Virus record (IMG/VR): IMGVR_UViG_3300032213_001988
Coordinates: 62,001 to 126,000 of that record
DNA from: a virus
Strand: one strand, 5' to 3'
Length of the DNA: 64,000 nt
Shown: positions 1 through 9,115 of the stretch, piece after piece
Layout: every line of letters starts with the position of its first letter
Position numbering within the stretch: position 1 is the stretch's first letter
The notes under the pieces: model-generated
What the model was told of the DNA's origin: nothing
The model's database searches: none
What the model saw: only the letters and a program-made list of their open reading frames with translations
Made by a program: the position numbers and the translations under genes

Positions 1-11
1 ATTTAATAAAA

Positions 12-60
12 ACAGGCGGTGTACCTGTGTATACCTATTACACATCGGCACACCGCCTGC
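12..60 (-). terminator. terminator after tail-tube gene
   Basis: On the minus strand a perfect 10-bp stem (CAGGCGGTGT at 13-22 pairing with ACACCGCCTG at 50-59) is followed by a T-rich run (TTTTTATTAAAT). It lies just downstream of the stop codon at 71, so it should end the leftward virion transcript or separate it from the next unit outside the window. Confidence 0.8.
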
Positions 61-70
61 TGTACTTAAA

Positions 71-1117
71 TTACGCTGTTGGATCCTCGTTTGAAGCAAT
101 GATAAAGTCGATTGGTAGATCGGCGTTGTAGTCATTGTTTCCTGGGATGTTGTACGCAGACGTTGATCCCTGGCTTGTGAAGTCAGAAACTGCGCGGCTG
201 TTTGTTGGTACGGTTGCTGCGCCTACAGGTGATACTGCTGTTGAGGCAACGTCTCCTGTTGTCTTAGCGTAGCGGAACTGTGTAGTGCTTGGCACTGCGG
301 TAATTGTGTAGGTACCGTTTAGTGTTGCATCTACTCCAGTAACTACGACGCTGTCACCAATCTCAAATCCGTGAGCAGCTGATGTCGTAAGTGTTGCAAC
401 GTTAGTTGTAACTGCCTTATTTGACACAGCAGCCACAAGAGTAGGGTGCCATCTGTAGAAACCATTACGTCCTGTTGGTGCCCATGTTGAACGTGCGTAT
501 GAGTACGGACGCTCTGTGGCAACTGGGTACTCCCAGCGAGAATCAAGTCCTTCTCCGAACAAAGAGTTTCCAAGGCCGTAACCTTCAAATGTATTTGCAA
601 GCAAACCATTCTCAATTACACGGTCACCAGATTGGCGAACCTTTACGTATGGGAAGACCCAGTGGAAGTAAGGCAATGTAGATGACTTCTTGCCATCCTT
701 GATTGCGTGTGACCAGCACTCGATTGCGACACCAGTTGCTGCAGGATCATCTCCTACTGCTGGTGAAGACCAACCGATTGACTTACGGTTTGGTGCTGCG
801 AATGTTCCGAGGTTCTTGCGAAGCAAGAGACCGCCGGACAAAAGTTGTGTTAGTTCAGGATCTGGCTCACAAATTGCCAGTTCCATTGTGATACGCTTTA
901 GCGTATCTGGAGACTTGTAAACTACACAGACGGTGCCATCGGCAGCCTTCTCTGTGATTTCGTCTCCTTCTTCATATTCAGGCGTAAACGAAACGCGGAT
1001 GAAAGCTGACGTAGTGTAGCTGTCTCCTGGTGTGTTCAGAAGATTACCGGCCGCATCGAGGCGAGTAACCCGAATGGACACGCCTTGAATACTTGCGGCG
1101 TAATCTTGAGTTGCCAT
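71..1117 (-). CDS. major tail (tube) protein
   Basis: This 348-aa protein begins with an ATG preceded by AAGGAGAAAG. It is likely the tail-tube subunit: it follows the capsid genes as in actinophage virion modules, and has the mixed beta composition of tail-tube proteins. Around residues 230-290 it carries a separate beta module containing HGFEIGDSVVVTGV and TQFRYAKTTGDV, an Ig-like or decoration insertion that recurs in phage structural proteins. I infer a surface-exposed insert in an otherwise ordinary tube protein. It could instead be a head-tail joining or fibre protein; the downstream tail genes are outside the window. Confidence 0.65.
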   Translation of the reverse strand: MATQDYAASIQGVSIRVTRLDAAGNLLNTPGDSYTTSAFIRVSFTPEYEEGDEITEKAADGTVCVVYKSPDTLKRITMELAICEPDPELTQLLSGGLLLRKNLGTFAAPNRKSIGWSSPAVGDDPAATGVAIECWSHAIKDGKKSSTLPYFHWVFPYVKVRQSGDRVIENGLLANTFEGYGLGNSLFGEGLDSRWEYPVATERPYSYARSTWAPTGRNGFYRWHPTLVAAVSNKAVTTNVATLTTSAAHGFEIGDSVVVTGVDATLNGTYTITAVPSTTQFRYAKTTGDVASTAVSPVGAATVPTNSRAVSDFTSQGSTSAYNIPGNNDYNADLPIDFIIASNEDPTA

Positions 1118-1157
1118 GTGTTTCTTTCTCCTTATTTAGCTATCAACGTAGATAATT

Positions 1158-2024
1158 CTACGCTGTTAGATCGATTCTTACTGCGAGGTGAATGGTCGTA
1201 TCAAAATAAACAGCCGCTGGGCGGATTGCCTTGATACGCATATCATTTTGGTTCCCTGCCACGTCGTAGCCTTGAGCTAGCGTGTCAGTAACGACATCGA
1301 CGTCGCCAAGAATTGTCCTGACTTCACCGGTGCCGTACATCCATTTGTTTGTCGCTGACGCCGTTGCGCCTGTCTGTCCTGTAGGCCCGTTTCCACTGTA
1401 GCCAGAACCAAGAATGATCTTAGTTCCGCTGACTGTCTGAAGGTGGCCTTTTTCTTTATTATCAAAGATCATGTAGTTAGCTGATAGAAGACCAGCAACG
1501 TCCTTTGTCATGTGAATGACACCATTTTCTCCACAAGGAGAGGTATCTGCTAGTTCATAGTCAAGTAGGGCAAGCGCACGTACAGCTGACAGCGCTGTGG
1601 TGCCGTTAAGAAGTGTCGCAGTTGAGTCACTAAGTGCTTTATTTGCGTGGCTTCTACCTTTTCTAACTCCGCCATCCCAGAGCTCGCGCTCCATTGCCTT
1701 CTGTGTTATACCGTCAAGCTGACGCTTAACTCGTTCTATGTAATCAATGCCGTTAGCATCTAGTGTTGAGCGGTAATCTTCAGCTTCAATAAAAAATGGT
1801 TTAATTTCAGTGTATCGCACAGGTGTTGCATCTGAGGCAATAGTGATAAGCGTTGTGTCTGTGTCGTCGATATTCTTTGCAGAATAGATGTCAGTGTTCC
1901 ACTCCTGTGAGAATCCTCTGATCCATTGATCCTCGCTTGAACGAGTGTCAGGCTTTGCTACGGTGAATAGACCGAACTCCGAAGGTGTAATCTTCGGTGC
2001 TTCGAAAACTCCTCTAAAAGCCAT
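1158..2024 (-). CDS. second capsid-like structural protein
   Basis: This 288-aa protein starts at ATG with GGAAG upstream. It lies between the capsid gene and the tail-tube gene. Its sequence (TEIKPFFIEAEDYRS, then a region on RVKRQLDGITQKAMERELWDG, then a C-terminal ILGDVDVVTDTLAQGYD and IKAIRPAAVYFD) looks like a HK97-type capsid or encapsulin-like protein with an E-loop/spine-helix layout; that call is inference. It may be a minor capsid protein, a decoration protein or a head completion protein. A weak hairpin separates it from the capsid gene upstream. Confidence 0.5.
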   Translation of the reverse strand: MAFRGVFEAPKITPSEFGLFTVAKPDTRSSEDQWIRGFSQEWNTDIYSAKNIDDTDTTLITIASDATPVRYTEIKPFFIEAEDYRSTLDANGIDYIERVKRQLDGITQKAMERELWDGGVRKGRSHANKALSDSTATLLNGTTALSAVRALALLDYELADTSPCGENGVIHMTKDVAGLLSANYMIFDNKEKGHLQTVSGTKIILGSGYSGNGPTGQTGATASATNKWMYGTGEVRTILGDVDVVTDTLAQGYDVAGNQNDMRIKAIRPAAVYFDTTIHLAVRIDLTA

Positions 2025-2063
2025 CTTTACTTCCTAATCTAAAAGTTTGTTTGATTATTTGTA

Positions 2064-2093
2064 TCGGAGGGGCCCGTTTCCGAGCCCCTCCTC
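2064..2093 (-). terminator. hairpin after capsid gene
   Basis: GGAGGGGC (minus strand, 2091-2084) pairs with GCCCCTCC at 2073-2066 around a short loop; the region after it is AT-rich but has no clean T-run. It sits directly downstream of the capsid gene, where attenuating hairpins are common, and may set the ratio of capsid to downstream products. Confidence 0.55.
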
Positions 2094-2115
2094 AACATTA
2101 GTACTTGGTTACGGC

Positions 2116-4134
2116 TTAGTACTCAATCGCCGCTGCTGTTGCGCCACCTGTTGTATCACGGAGGGCTGCTGCCACGCCGTTTACGTTGATGGTGCTTGTG
2201 ATCTGAAGTGATTCTACTCCGACGAACGCGACACCTTCGAAGGTTTCAACGAACATCTTGTAGTCGTTTGTGCCAACAAGTGTTGAGTCACGAACGATAC
2301 CGAGATCCAAAGTACCGCCATCAAGGAACAAGAATGAACCTTCTGCGAATAGGTACCATGCGAATGAATCTGGGAACTCCAGCATCGCTGCTGCGCTTTG
2401 TGAACCAAACACTGTTGCATCCAGAGAAGTACATAGGTTTACGCCGCGTGATGCTGCGTAGCCGTCGATTTCTGCGTATGCGTTAAGTGTGTTGTCGCCA
2501 GGCATTGCGATGGTTAGATCTGCTGCCATTGCGTCCTTGACCCAGCCAGGAATGATTGCGCGAAGTGGCGCATCAGTCTCTAGACGGTGACGTGAACGGT
2601 AAGCTGCTGCTGCGCGGCCCATTTGAACCAAGAAGTCGCGACCAAATCCGATTAAGGATGTTGATGTGATTGCTGTTGAAGCAGCACCGATCTTGCTCAT
2701 TAGGTATTGCTCAGCTTCGCGTGCGTGCTGGATTAGACCAAGCTCGTTGTGACGAGCGATCAATTCAGGGTATGCACGTGTTGCAAGGTTACCGAACTGC
2801 ATTTGTAGAGTTACAGCGTCAGTTGCGACGGTAGTCTCTGCTGCTGCAGCAACTGTCAAGCTAAGCTTGGTGTCAGTTCCTGGGTTTGTGTCAACTGCGT
2901 TTGTCCAAACACCAACAGCGTTAGCATATGAGCTAAGTACTGGTGGGGTTACGAAGCGGATACCGCCACGGTTAGCTTGGAACTTAGGTAGGCAGTCACG
3001 TACTGGACGAGCGGTTGTTCCGATACCAAAGATATCGTACTTAACTTCGAATGGCGCTGCGTGTCCACCTGAAGCAACAAGTGCTTCTGGGCTTGTTACA
3101 GCGTTGATTTTTGCCCAGTTTGATTCTGCATCATTTGTTAATGTGCGCTCTTCTGGGAAAGTGGTAGAGAATGAGGCAACAATGTGTTGCTCTCCGTTTC
3201 CACCGTTTACGTTACGGAATCCATGAAGACGCTTTGCCATAAGGCCAGCTACTTCTGTCATGTCCTTAATTTCGCTGCCGGCTGAGTAGCCAGGAATGTC
3301 AGCACCCGCTGTGATTGCCACGGCGGCTACTGAAGCCTGAGCTACTGGGCGACGGTCAGCTGGAACTTCAATGTTTGAAGTTTCTTCTGATGATACTGCG
3401 GCGGTCACTGGTGCCTCCTGCTCCTTCTGCTCAATAACTTGAGCTGTTTCTGTTGTTGTTGATGCTTCAGCCTCAGGAGTAGCTTCAACTACAGCCTCGG
3501 CAACTGGTGCCTCGTCTGCTGCTGCAGTTACAGCAGGAGCTTCTTCAGCAACTGCTTCTACCTTAGCTTCTTCGGCAGCGAATTCCGCAGGTGCGGCTTC
3601 TTCTGCCTTAACTTCTGTTACGGCTGCTTCTGCTACAGGTTCTGTTGCAGGTGCAGCTTCTACAGCTACCTCGGTAGCTGGTGTTGCTTCGACTACTGTC
3701 TCAGCGATTGTGTCGTCGGTCGATAGTTCCGAACCAGTTTCCACAGCAGTTGACGCTTCAGCCATCGGCTCTTTGTCTGCTGGCTTTTCCTCTTCCATAG
3801 CAGGAACAGCAGGAGCTTCTTCAGCTTCTTTGTCCTCTTCCATAGGTTCGGCTTCGCCTTCAGCCTTTGGAGCATCTTCAGCTTCACCCTTGACGCGCAT
3901 TGCAGCCTCTGCGGCACGTGCAGCAAGTTCTTCAACCTGTGCTTCGCGACGCTTTGCTTCATTGCGTACTGTGTCAAGCATGTCAGCTAGTGATGTCATC
4001 GCATCTACTGTCTGGGGAGTTGGATCTTCCTTTTCAACCGTCTCAAATTCGCCGACAATAGCACTTTGAAGCTCAGCGAGTTGATCCTCGTTAAGCTCAG
4101 TTAGTGTATCTAGCATTTCTTTAATACGGTCCAC
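2116..4134 (-). CDS. major capsid protein with acidic N-terminal domain
   Basis: This 672-aa protein starts at GTG (TAGTG overlap with a small upstream frame) after GGAGGAGGGAC. Residues 1 to about 260 are a Glu/Ala/Pro-rich low-complexity region beginning with a helical segment (RIKEMLDTLTELNEDQLAEL), resembling a scaffolding (delta) domain fused to the capsid. From about 275 the sequence is HK97-fold capsid-like (GIRFVTPPVLSSYANAVGVW, EAEQYLMSKIG, FLFLDGGTLDLGIVRD). Established biology of HK97-type phages: the N-terminal delta domain acts as scaffold and is removed by the prohead protease; the neighbouring maturation protease gene supports this. The acidic stretch is unusually long compared with the roughly 100-residue delta domain of HK97. 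Confidence 0.8.
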   Translation of the reverse strand: MDRIKEMLDTLTELNEDQLAELQSAIVGEFETVEKEDPTPQTVDAMTSLADMLDTVRNEAKRREAQVEELAARAAEAAMRVKGEAEDAPKAEGEAEPMEEDKEAEEAPAVPAMEEEKPADKEPMAEASTAVETGSELSTDDTIAETVVEATPATEVAVEAAPATEPVAEAAVTEVKAEEAAPAEFAAEEAKVEAVAEEAPAVTAAADEAPVAEAVVEATPEAEASTTTETAQVIEQKEQEAPVTAAVSSEETSNIEVPADRRPVAQASVAAVAITAGADIPGYSAGSEIKDMTEVAGLMAKRLHGFRNVNGGNGEQHIVASFSTTFPEERTLTNDAESNWAKINAVTSPEALVASGGHAAPFEVKYDIFGIGTTARPVRDCLPKFQANRGGIRFVTPPVLSSYANAVGVWTNAVDTNPGTDTKLSLTVAAAAETTVATDAVTLQMQFGNLATRAYPELIARHNELGLIQHAREAEQYLMSKIGAASTAITSTSLIGFGRDFLVQMGRAAAAYRSRHRLETDAPLRAIIPGWVKDAMAADLTIAMPGDNTLNAYAEIDGYAASRGVNLCTSLDATVFGSQSAAAMLEFPDSFAWYLFAEGSFLFLDGGTLDLGIVRDSTLVGTNDYKMFVETFEGVAFVGVESLQITSTINVNGVAAALRDTTGGATAAAIEY

Positions 4135-4241
4135 TACTGTCCCTCCTCCGGGCCAGTCACGACGAACGAGATATTCTCATTCGTCTCGTTGATCAGTCCA
4201 AGGCTGAGGGACTCCGCTGCAATAGCGTGGAGGCACTCCAC
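4134..4241 (-). CDS. small ORF coupled to capsid gene
   Basis: A 35-codon frame starts at GTG (4241) and ends in a TAG that overlaps the capsid GTG (TAGTG). The peptide reads ECLHAIAAESLSLGLINE then TNENISFVVTGPEEGQ, which looks like protein rather than random translation, and its end carries the Shine-Dalgarno sequence of the capsid gene. No clear ribosome binding site precedes its own GTG. It may be a coupling leader peptide or a remnant. Not recognised as a family. Confidence 0.35.
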   Translation of the reverse strand: MECLHAIAAESLSLGLINETNENISFVVTGPEEGQ

Positions 4242-4267
4242 CCGAATTGAATAATATATTACTTTTA

Positions 4268-7200
4268 TTAGGTTAATAGTCGAAGCATCTTACTTAACTC
4301 AGAGCTTATTTGGCTCTGGTTAAGGAAATCTCCTCCGGCCATATAGGAGCGTAGTCCTTCGGTAGCGACGTCCGCATCCTTTTTACCGATCTTAGTCTCC
4401 ACCCTCGTAATCATGTCATCGACAAGGTCACGTAGGGCAGGAGGTAGATCGCTAAATCTTACCTTTGTAGCTTCCGCTCCAAAAGGTAAAGGTAGATTGG
4501 CGATTGTCTCGCCTAGAGCACGTGCGCTCTCACGCACGTTAGTTAGAGCCTGTGGGTTAAGAGCTCCTGAGTCAATACGGTCAATGAGTCCGATAACATC
4601 TGTTGCAGAGCGAGCAGCCTCGATGTAGTCACCGGAGTTGCCTAGTCCTTCAGCCTCATTAACCTTGTCAAGAACGTTTTGTAGACCAGAATCGCCAATA
4701 TCCTGCTTTAGTCGAGCAAGAACTGTGCGAAACTTACCTTTAGCATCACGCGGTTGAGTCTTGCCAGATACGTATTTAGCCTCTGGCTCGGCAGTCTCAA
4801 CCGCTAATGCTTTTCCCAGGTCTTGGGACTCCTCGTTGTTGTAAGAAACCTCGCTCGTATGGCACCTAGGGCACGTGCAACCTTGCATACAACCGCACGG
4901 TTGTCCTACGCACCCTGGACAGATGCAACCGAAGTCCTTGCACATTCCGCATTCATCCATTGCAGCCTCTGTTGAAGCTGTAAGTGCAGGAATACGTGAA
5001 CGAAGACCTTCAACTGCAAAGGTAATCTCGTCTGAGGACATTGCCTTCCACTTTTCAGGGATGAGATCGGCACGGTCAAGAACGCGAGCGCGCTTCATGA
5101 TGTGACGACGGATTGCAGCACGCTTTGAAGCCTTGCCACGTCCGTAGGCTTGGATTGAATCCTTTAATGAATCAATGTTGGTAATTGGATAGGATCCGTC
5201 TGGTAGAGCCTTGCCTTCCTTGGCAAGCTTCTGACGTACCTCGCGTGAGATGTATCCGAATCCATCCTCGTAGTCTTCTGTTGGAAGAACACGAGATGAA
5301 AGCTCAGTTATTTGAGCTTGAAGCTCTGACCTTCTTTTTGCACGAATATCGGCAAAACGCAGGCGAGCGTCGTCAGCTTTGATTGAAAGCTCTGTTAGTT
5401 CTAACTGCTCAAGTTTTTGTACACGAGCAGCAAGTTCTGACACAGGGTCACTCTTCATCTTAGCCAGAGTGCTTGCGCCAGCGGCAACAAGTGCCATAAC
5501 CTGTCCTGATGCGACTCGGGCACGAGCAATAGGGAACCCAGGAACATTTACCTGGCAAACCGCTACTAGCTCAAGAGCACCCTTAATTGGGCGCCAGTCT
5601 CCTGAAGGAGCTGATGCGCGAAGGGCACGGATTTGCTCCGGAGTTGCGCTAGGGCGTAGTGCTCCAGCAACCCAGATGCCATAAGCATCTTCTCCAGCGT
5701 GAACATCTGATACAGCAGATCCTGTGTCGTCATAGTGACGAGCAGCTGCTGCGGCGCTTGCCTCAAGTGATGCGTGACCACCGGCAAGTGTTAGTTGACC
5801 TACAGGAACATCGGTTCCGTCGTCAGTGCGAACTACTCCTGTGTGGAAGTAGGCGTATTTGCTCTTTGAGCGTGGTGGCTTGGTTCCATATGCTAGGCCA
5901 ATGTGATCTACATGCCATGCAGCAATGTGACCAAACACCTGACCTTCATCCGTAACTGTAAGTGGTGTTGCCTTCTTAAGTTCTGGATTTACAAACCAGC
6001 TCTTTGGTGGGGTGACGGGGATTGCTCCAGCAACGAAACCGCATGCGACTAGCGACGCTGCTTCTGCCGGATCCACATCTTCCACATAGACTCCGTCAGG
6101 AATCACATCATCCTCCTGTATCTCATTTTCTTCCTCAACGAGGAAAATCTTGCATTCTTGGAATGCAGGCTTAGGCACCATAGTAACTCCCATAACGCGT
6201 GCCTTAGTAATGTCCATTTTACCATTACCAACTTTACCTGGCTTATCTTCTCCAGCCTTTAGTTCTTCTTCTTGTGCTTCAAACATATCCATGTCGGCTG
6301 AAACTCCACGGATAAAACCTTCGCGAACTAGACGTTCGGCTTCCTTACCATATTCACCAGTATCAAACACGCCCTTTGCGTTTCCAATACCTTGCTCAAC
6401 GCGTTCCATAGTCTCAATGCGGCCTACGACTACAGAGCCCATGTGACCTTCGCCAGTCTTGATCTGCCACATCAAAGGAAGAGGTAGCTCGCGTAGGTTA
6501 ATTGAATCTTTTCTAAACTTGCGGCCATCGCCTGACTCAATTCCTTCAGGTATAACAAGAGGAATGGTAAACTTTGCGCCTGGTGTTTCGTGCCCTGTTG
6601 CAACTAGGCCCATACGAGATCGAGCCTCATTTGCACGAGCAGATAGAGCTGCTTTTTCAATCATCTCTTCAGAGCTTACAACAACATCGGTGCTAAATGA
6701 GTTGCGGCCTTTTCCTTTTCTACCATAAAGTTGACGATGTTCCTTGTCGCCTGTCCACATTCCGGTCATTTCCTTATGACGGAGTGAGCAGTATCCTTTT
6801 GCGCGTGGACCCATGTACTTTGAAAGTTGACGTACACAACGTGTCCAGTCGCCTCCAGTGTTCCAGCGAATCTTCATTCCACCCTTGCCAATAGTCCAAT
6901 AACGACGTAAGGCTTCAGCGTTTCCACGATTACGGTCAAGGCCACCAGCTGCAGTTAACGTTGGCCCCCATAGAACAGTAAGAATGTGGTCTACATCTTC
7001 AGAGACGTAGATAGACGCTGTGACCGTGTTTGTGTCAATCTGTGTTAATACGTCCTGCAGCGTCTCGCTATCAAGAGGTACAACTGGCGGAGGTGTCGCC
7101 GAGTTAAGATCTGAGATGATGCCTTCATCACGAACCCACTCTGCCTCAACTCGCTTGTAAGCCATTGGAAGATTTGATTTAGAGCTAGCAGGAACTAGTG

Positions 7201-9115
7201 CAATTAGATCCATCACAGCGCGAGGATCATCTGGAGAAACAAGAGCCATGAACAACGGCTGAACGTCAGAGTTATCCGGTGTTAGTTCAACAGCAGCGGC
7301 TGAGGACATCATTCCTGATGCTCTAGTCACTGGCTGATACCAAAGACGATTTGGATAGGTAGTCTCACCAGTTTTCTTGTTTACAATTTTTTTATTTAAC
7401 CACGACTTAAGAAGAGGGTGATCATACGCATCAAGAGTAAGCGTTTTGCCTGTCATCTTTAGGATGTCAGCGCCCTTAGTGCCAGAGATGTCAGGTGTAC
7501 CAGCTCTATCAAGAGGAGTTGCACCTGCTGGAGCCTTGGTTGGAGTCTGCGTAGATGGTTTTGGCGCTCCTGGGACTGTTGTTCCTGGTTGCGCAGTAAT
7601 AGAAGAGCCTGGAGCTACTGGCGCAGGTGTATTTAACGGCTTAAACTGATCTCGTTGCGATTTAACCCAGGCTGGCCAGTTATTAACAATCTCCGACATG
7701 TCACTTGGGCGTAGCGCAGGTAAAGTTCCAGGGATTTGAACGTTTGGACGGTCAATCGGTGTACGTGGTTGCGCAAGTATCCCTGTAGTGTCAAAAGCAG
7801 GAGTGTCAACAGTCTCTCTTGAGATCGCGCCGATGTACTTGTCAACCTTTTCAGTTGATTGCGCTGGCACATCAGCGGTTGTTCCATTATCAAATTGAAT
7901 CTTAACTGTATTAGCGTCAGGGTTAATCGCACGGATTGTTCCGACGCCATTTTGGACGTCACCTCCGACAACAACACGAGATCCTTGCGACGCAAACCGA
8001 CCTGACGCATCACGAACTTGACGCGCTGCGTTCTTAGCGCGCTCCTCGGGTGAGTACTGGCCATCTCCTTCAGCAGGAGCTGCTACAGGAGCAGGTGCTG
8101 CTACCATTGCGCTGTCAACATAATCCCAGTCGACTTCATTCATTGCACGTGCGACTAGGTGAGCCTCGTCGTAGTCAATGTCTTCAACAGAAACGTATCT
8201 GTCAGGGTTTTGCTGTAGTCGTGCTGAGATAATTATTGCAGAGTCTGGGTCAATTACAACGTGCGACTTCTCAACGTAGTCATCTACGTCATCAAGCTCA
8301 CTGTCGTATAGATAAACATCTCCGTTGTATAAGCCTAAGTCGTCCCAGCCTAAACCGTCCCAGACATAAACGCTGCTATCAAAATCAATCTTGTAAAGGC
8401 GGTCCATGCCGGTGCCGTCAAGTCGTACTCGAGCAAGAAACTCTGGTGCAGTCATTGCTGGCTTCTCTAGAGCTTCTTTAAATGCGTCTAAGTCAGAGGT
8501 GTAAAGACGCGGTGCGTCATACTCGCTAATATCCTGTTGATGACCAGGAAGAATATAGCCATCAGCAGTTAGAGATTTTTTGTTTTCGCGTTCTACGATT
8601 GCTTGCGCCCATCGCCATCCCGCGTCGCCGCCCCAGAGAGCCCACGCAATACGCCCACGAGAAGGAAAGCCCTTTTCACCTGGCTGGTATCCTTGCGCCT
8701 TCTTATCAATCTCATGACGAGGAAAATACTTCGCAATATGACGGACCTTTTCGATCCCGATCTGCCCTCCCTTAGCAAGAGTGCGCGCGGTGTTGAGCCC
8801 AACTGGTGTACCTCCTCGCTTATGTTCTTTTCTCCATTCAATACCTTTTTTAGCTTCAACCTGAACTCCGCGAGGAATCGTGTACATACGTCCTGACGCA
8901 ACGATAACCTTAATTTCTAGGTCTGCTAAAGCACCTTGTGCAAGATCAAACATTGCCTGAGGAATATCGTCAGAGCAAGGCGTCCAGCTGCTAGATGAAA
9001 ACATCTGCTCTGCGTTACCAGTCTCGATGACAAGGTTAACGTTCTTGTCTATTACGACAGCGTTATCTCCACTTTGGAATAAAACTAGTGAGTCATTAAC
9101 TCCAAGTATATTCAC
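4268..9115 (-). CDS. capsid maturation protease, large multidomain fusion
   Basis: This 1615-aa protein has a GTG start that follows the upstream TAA directly. N-terminal residues about 110-175 carry RHIAKYFPRHE and RIAWALWGGDAGW, a domain seen in actinophage head proteins. An SH3/KOW-like segment follows near 375-425, preceded by RDASGRFASQG. A GDWTRCVRQLSKY block lies near 750. The capsid maturation protease region spans about 830-1240: LPLPLMWQIKTGEGHMGSVV, GVFDTGEYGKEAERLVREGF, FGHIAAWHVDHIG, GQLTLAGGHAS and YGIWVAGALRPSATPEQIRA. A coiled segment and a Cys cluster (about 1386-1420, eleven Cys) follow. Role: cleavage of the capsid N-terminus during head maturation. The fusion is several times the usual protease length of 200-450 residues. 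Confidence 0.8.
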   Translation of the reverse strand: MNILGVNDSLVLFQSGDNAVVIDKNVNLVIETGNAEQMFSSSSWTPCSDDIPQAMFDLAQGALADLEIKVIVASGRMYTIPRGVQVEAKKGIEWRKEHKRGGTPVGLNTARTLAKGGQIGIEKVRHIAKYFPRHEIDKKAQGYQPGEKGFPSRGRIAWALWGGDAGWRWAQAIVERENKKSLTADGYILPGHQQDISEYDAPRLYTSDLDAFKEALEKPAMTAPEFLARVRLDGTGMDRLYKIDFDSSVYVWDGLGWDDLGLYNGDVYLYDSELDDVDDYVEKSHVVIDPDSAIIISARLQQNPDRYVSVEDIDYDEAHLVARAMNEVDWDYVDSAMVAAPAPVAAPAEGDGQYSPEERAKNAARQVRDASGRFASQGSRVVVGGDVQNGVGTIRAINPDANTVKIQFDNGTTADVPAQSTEKVDKYIGAISRETVDTPAFDTTGILAQPRTPIDRPNVQIPGTLPALRPSDMSEIVNNWPAWVKSQRDQFKPLNTPAPVAPGSSITAQPGTTVPGAPKPSTQTPTKAPAGATPLDRAGTPDISGTKGADILKMTGKTLTLDAYDHPLLKSWLNKKIVNKKTGETTYPNRLWYQPVTRASGMMSSAAAVELTPDNSDVQPLFMALVSPDDPRAVMDLIALVPASSKSNLPMAYKRVEAEWVRDEGIISDLNSATPPPVVPLDSETLQDVLTQIDTNTVTASIYVSEDVDHILTVLWGPTLTAAGGLDRNRGNAEALRRYWTIGKGGMKIRWNTGGDWTRCVRQLSKYMGPRAKGYCSLRHKEMTGMWTGDKEHRQLYGRKGKGRNSFSTDVVVSSEEMIEKAALSARANEARSRMGLVATGHETPGAKFTIPLVIPEGIESGDGRKFRKDSINLRELPLPLMWQIKTGEGHMGSVVVGRIETMERVEQGIGNAKGVFDTGEYGKEAERLVREGFIRGVSADMDMFEAQEEELKAGEDKPGKVGNGKMDITKARVMGVTMVPKPAFQECKIFLVEEENEIQEDDVIPDGVYVEDVDPAEAASLVACGFVAGAIPVTPPKSWFVNPELKKATPLTVTDEGQVFGHIAAWHVDHIGLAYGTKPPRSKSKYAYFHTGVVRTDDGTDVPVGQLTLAGGHASLEASAAAAARHYDDTGSAVSDVHAGEDAYGIWVAGALRPSATPEQIRALRASAPSGDWRPIKGALELVAVCQVNVPGFPIARARVASGQVMALVAAGASTLAKMKSDPVSELAARVQKLEQLELTELSIKADDARLRFADIRAKRRSELQAQITELSSRVLPTEDYEDGFGYISREVRQKLAKEGKALPDGSYPITNIDSLKDSIQAYGRGKASKRAAIRRHIMKRARVLDRADLIPEKWKAMSSDEITFAVEGLRSRIPALTASTEAAMDECGMCKDFGCICPGCVGQPCGCMQGCTCPRCHTSEVSYNNEESQDLGKALAVETAEPEAKYVSGKTQPRDAKGKFRTVLARLKQDIGDSGLQNVLDKVNEAEGLGNSGDYIEAARSATDVIGLIDRIDSGALNPQALTNVRESARALGETIANLPLPFGAEATKVRFSDLPPALRDLVDDMITRVETKIGKKDADVATEGLRSYMAGGDFLNQSQISSELSKMLRLLT

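Noticed and set aside
3693-4069. Long open frames opposite the capsid N-terminal region
   Set aside because: Shadow frames of a low-complexity Glu/Ala-rich coding region, without start signals.
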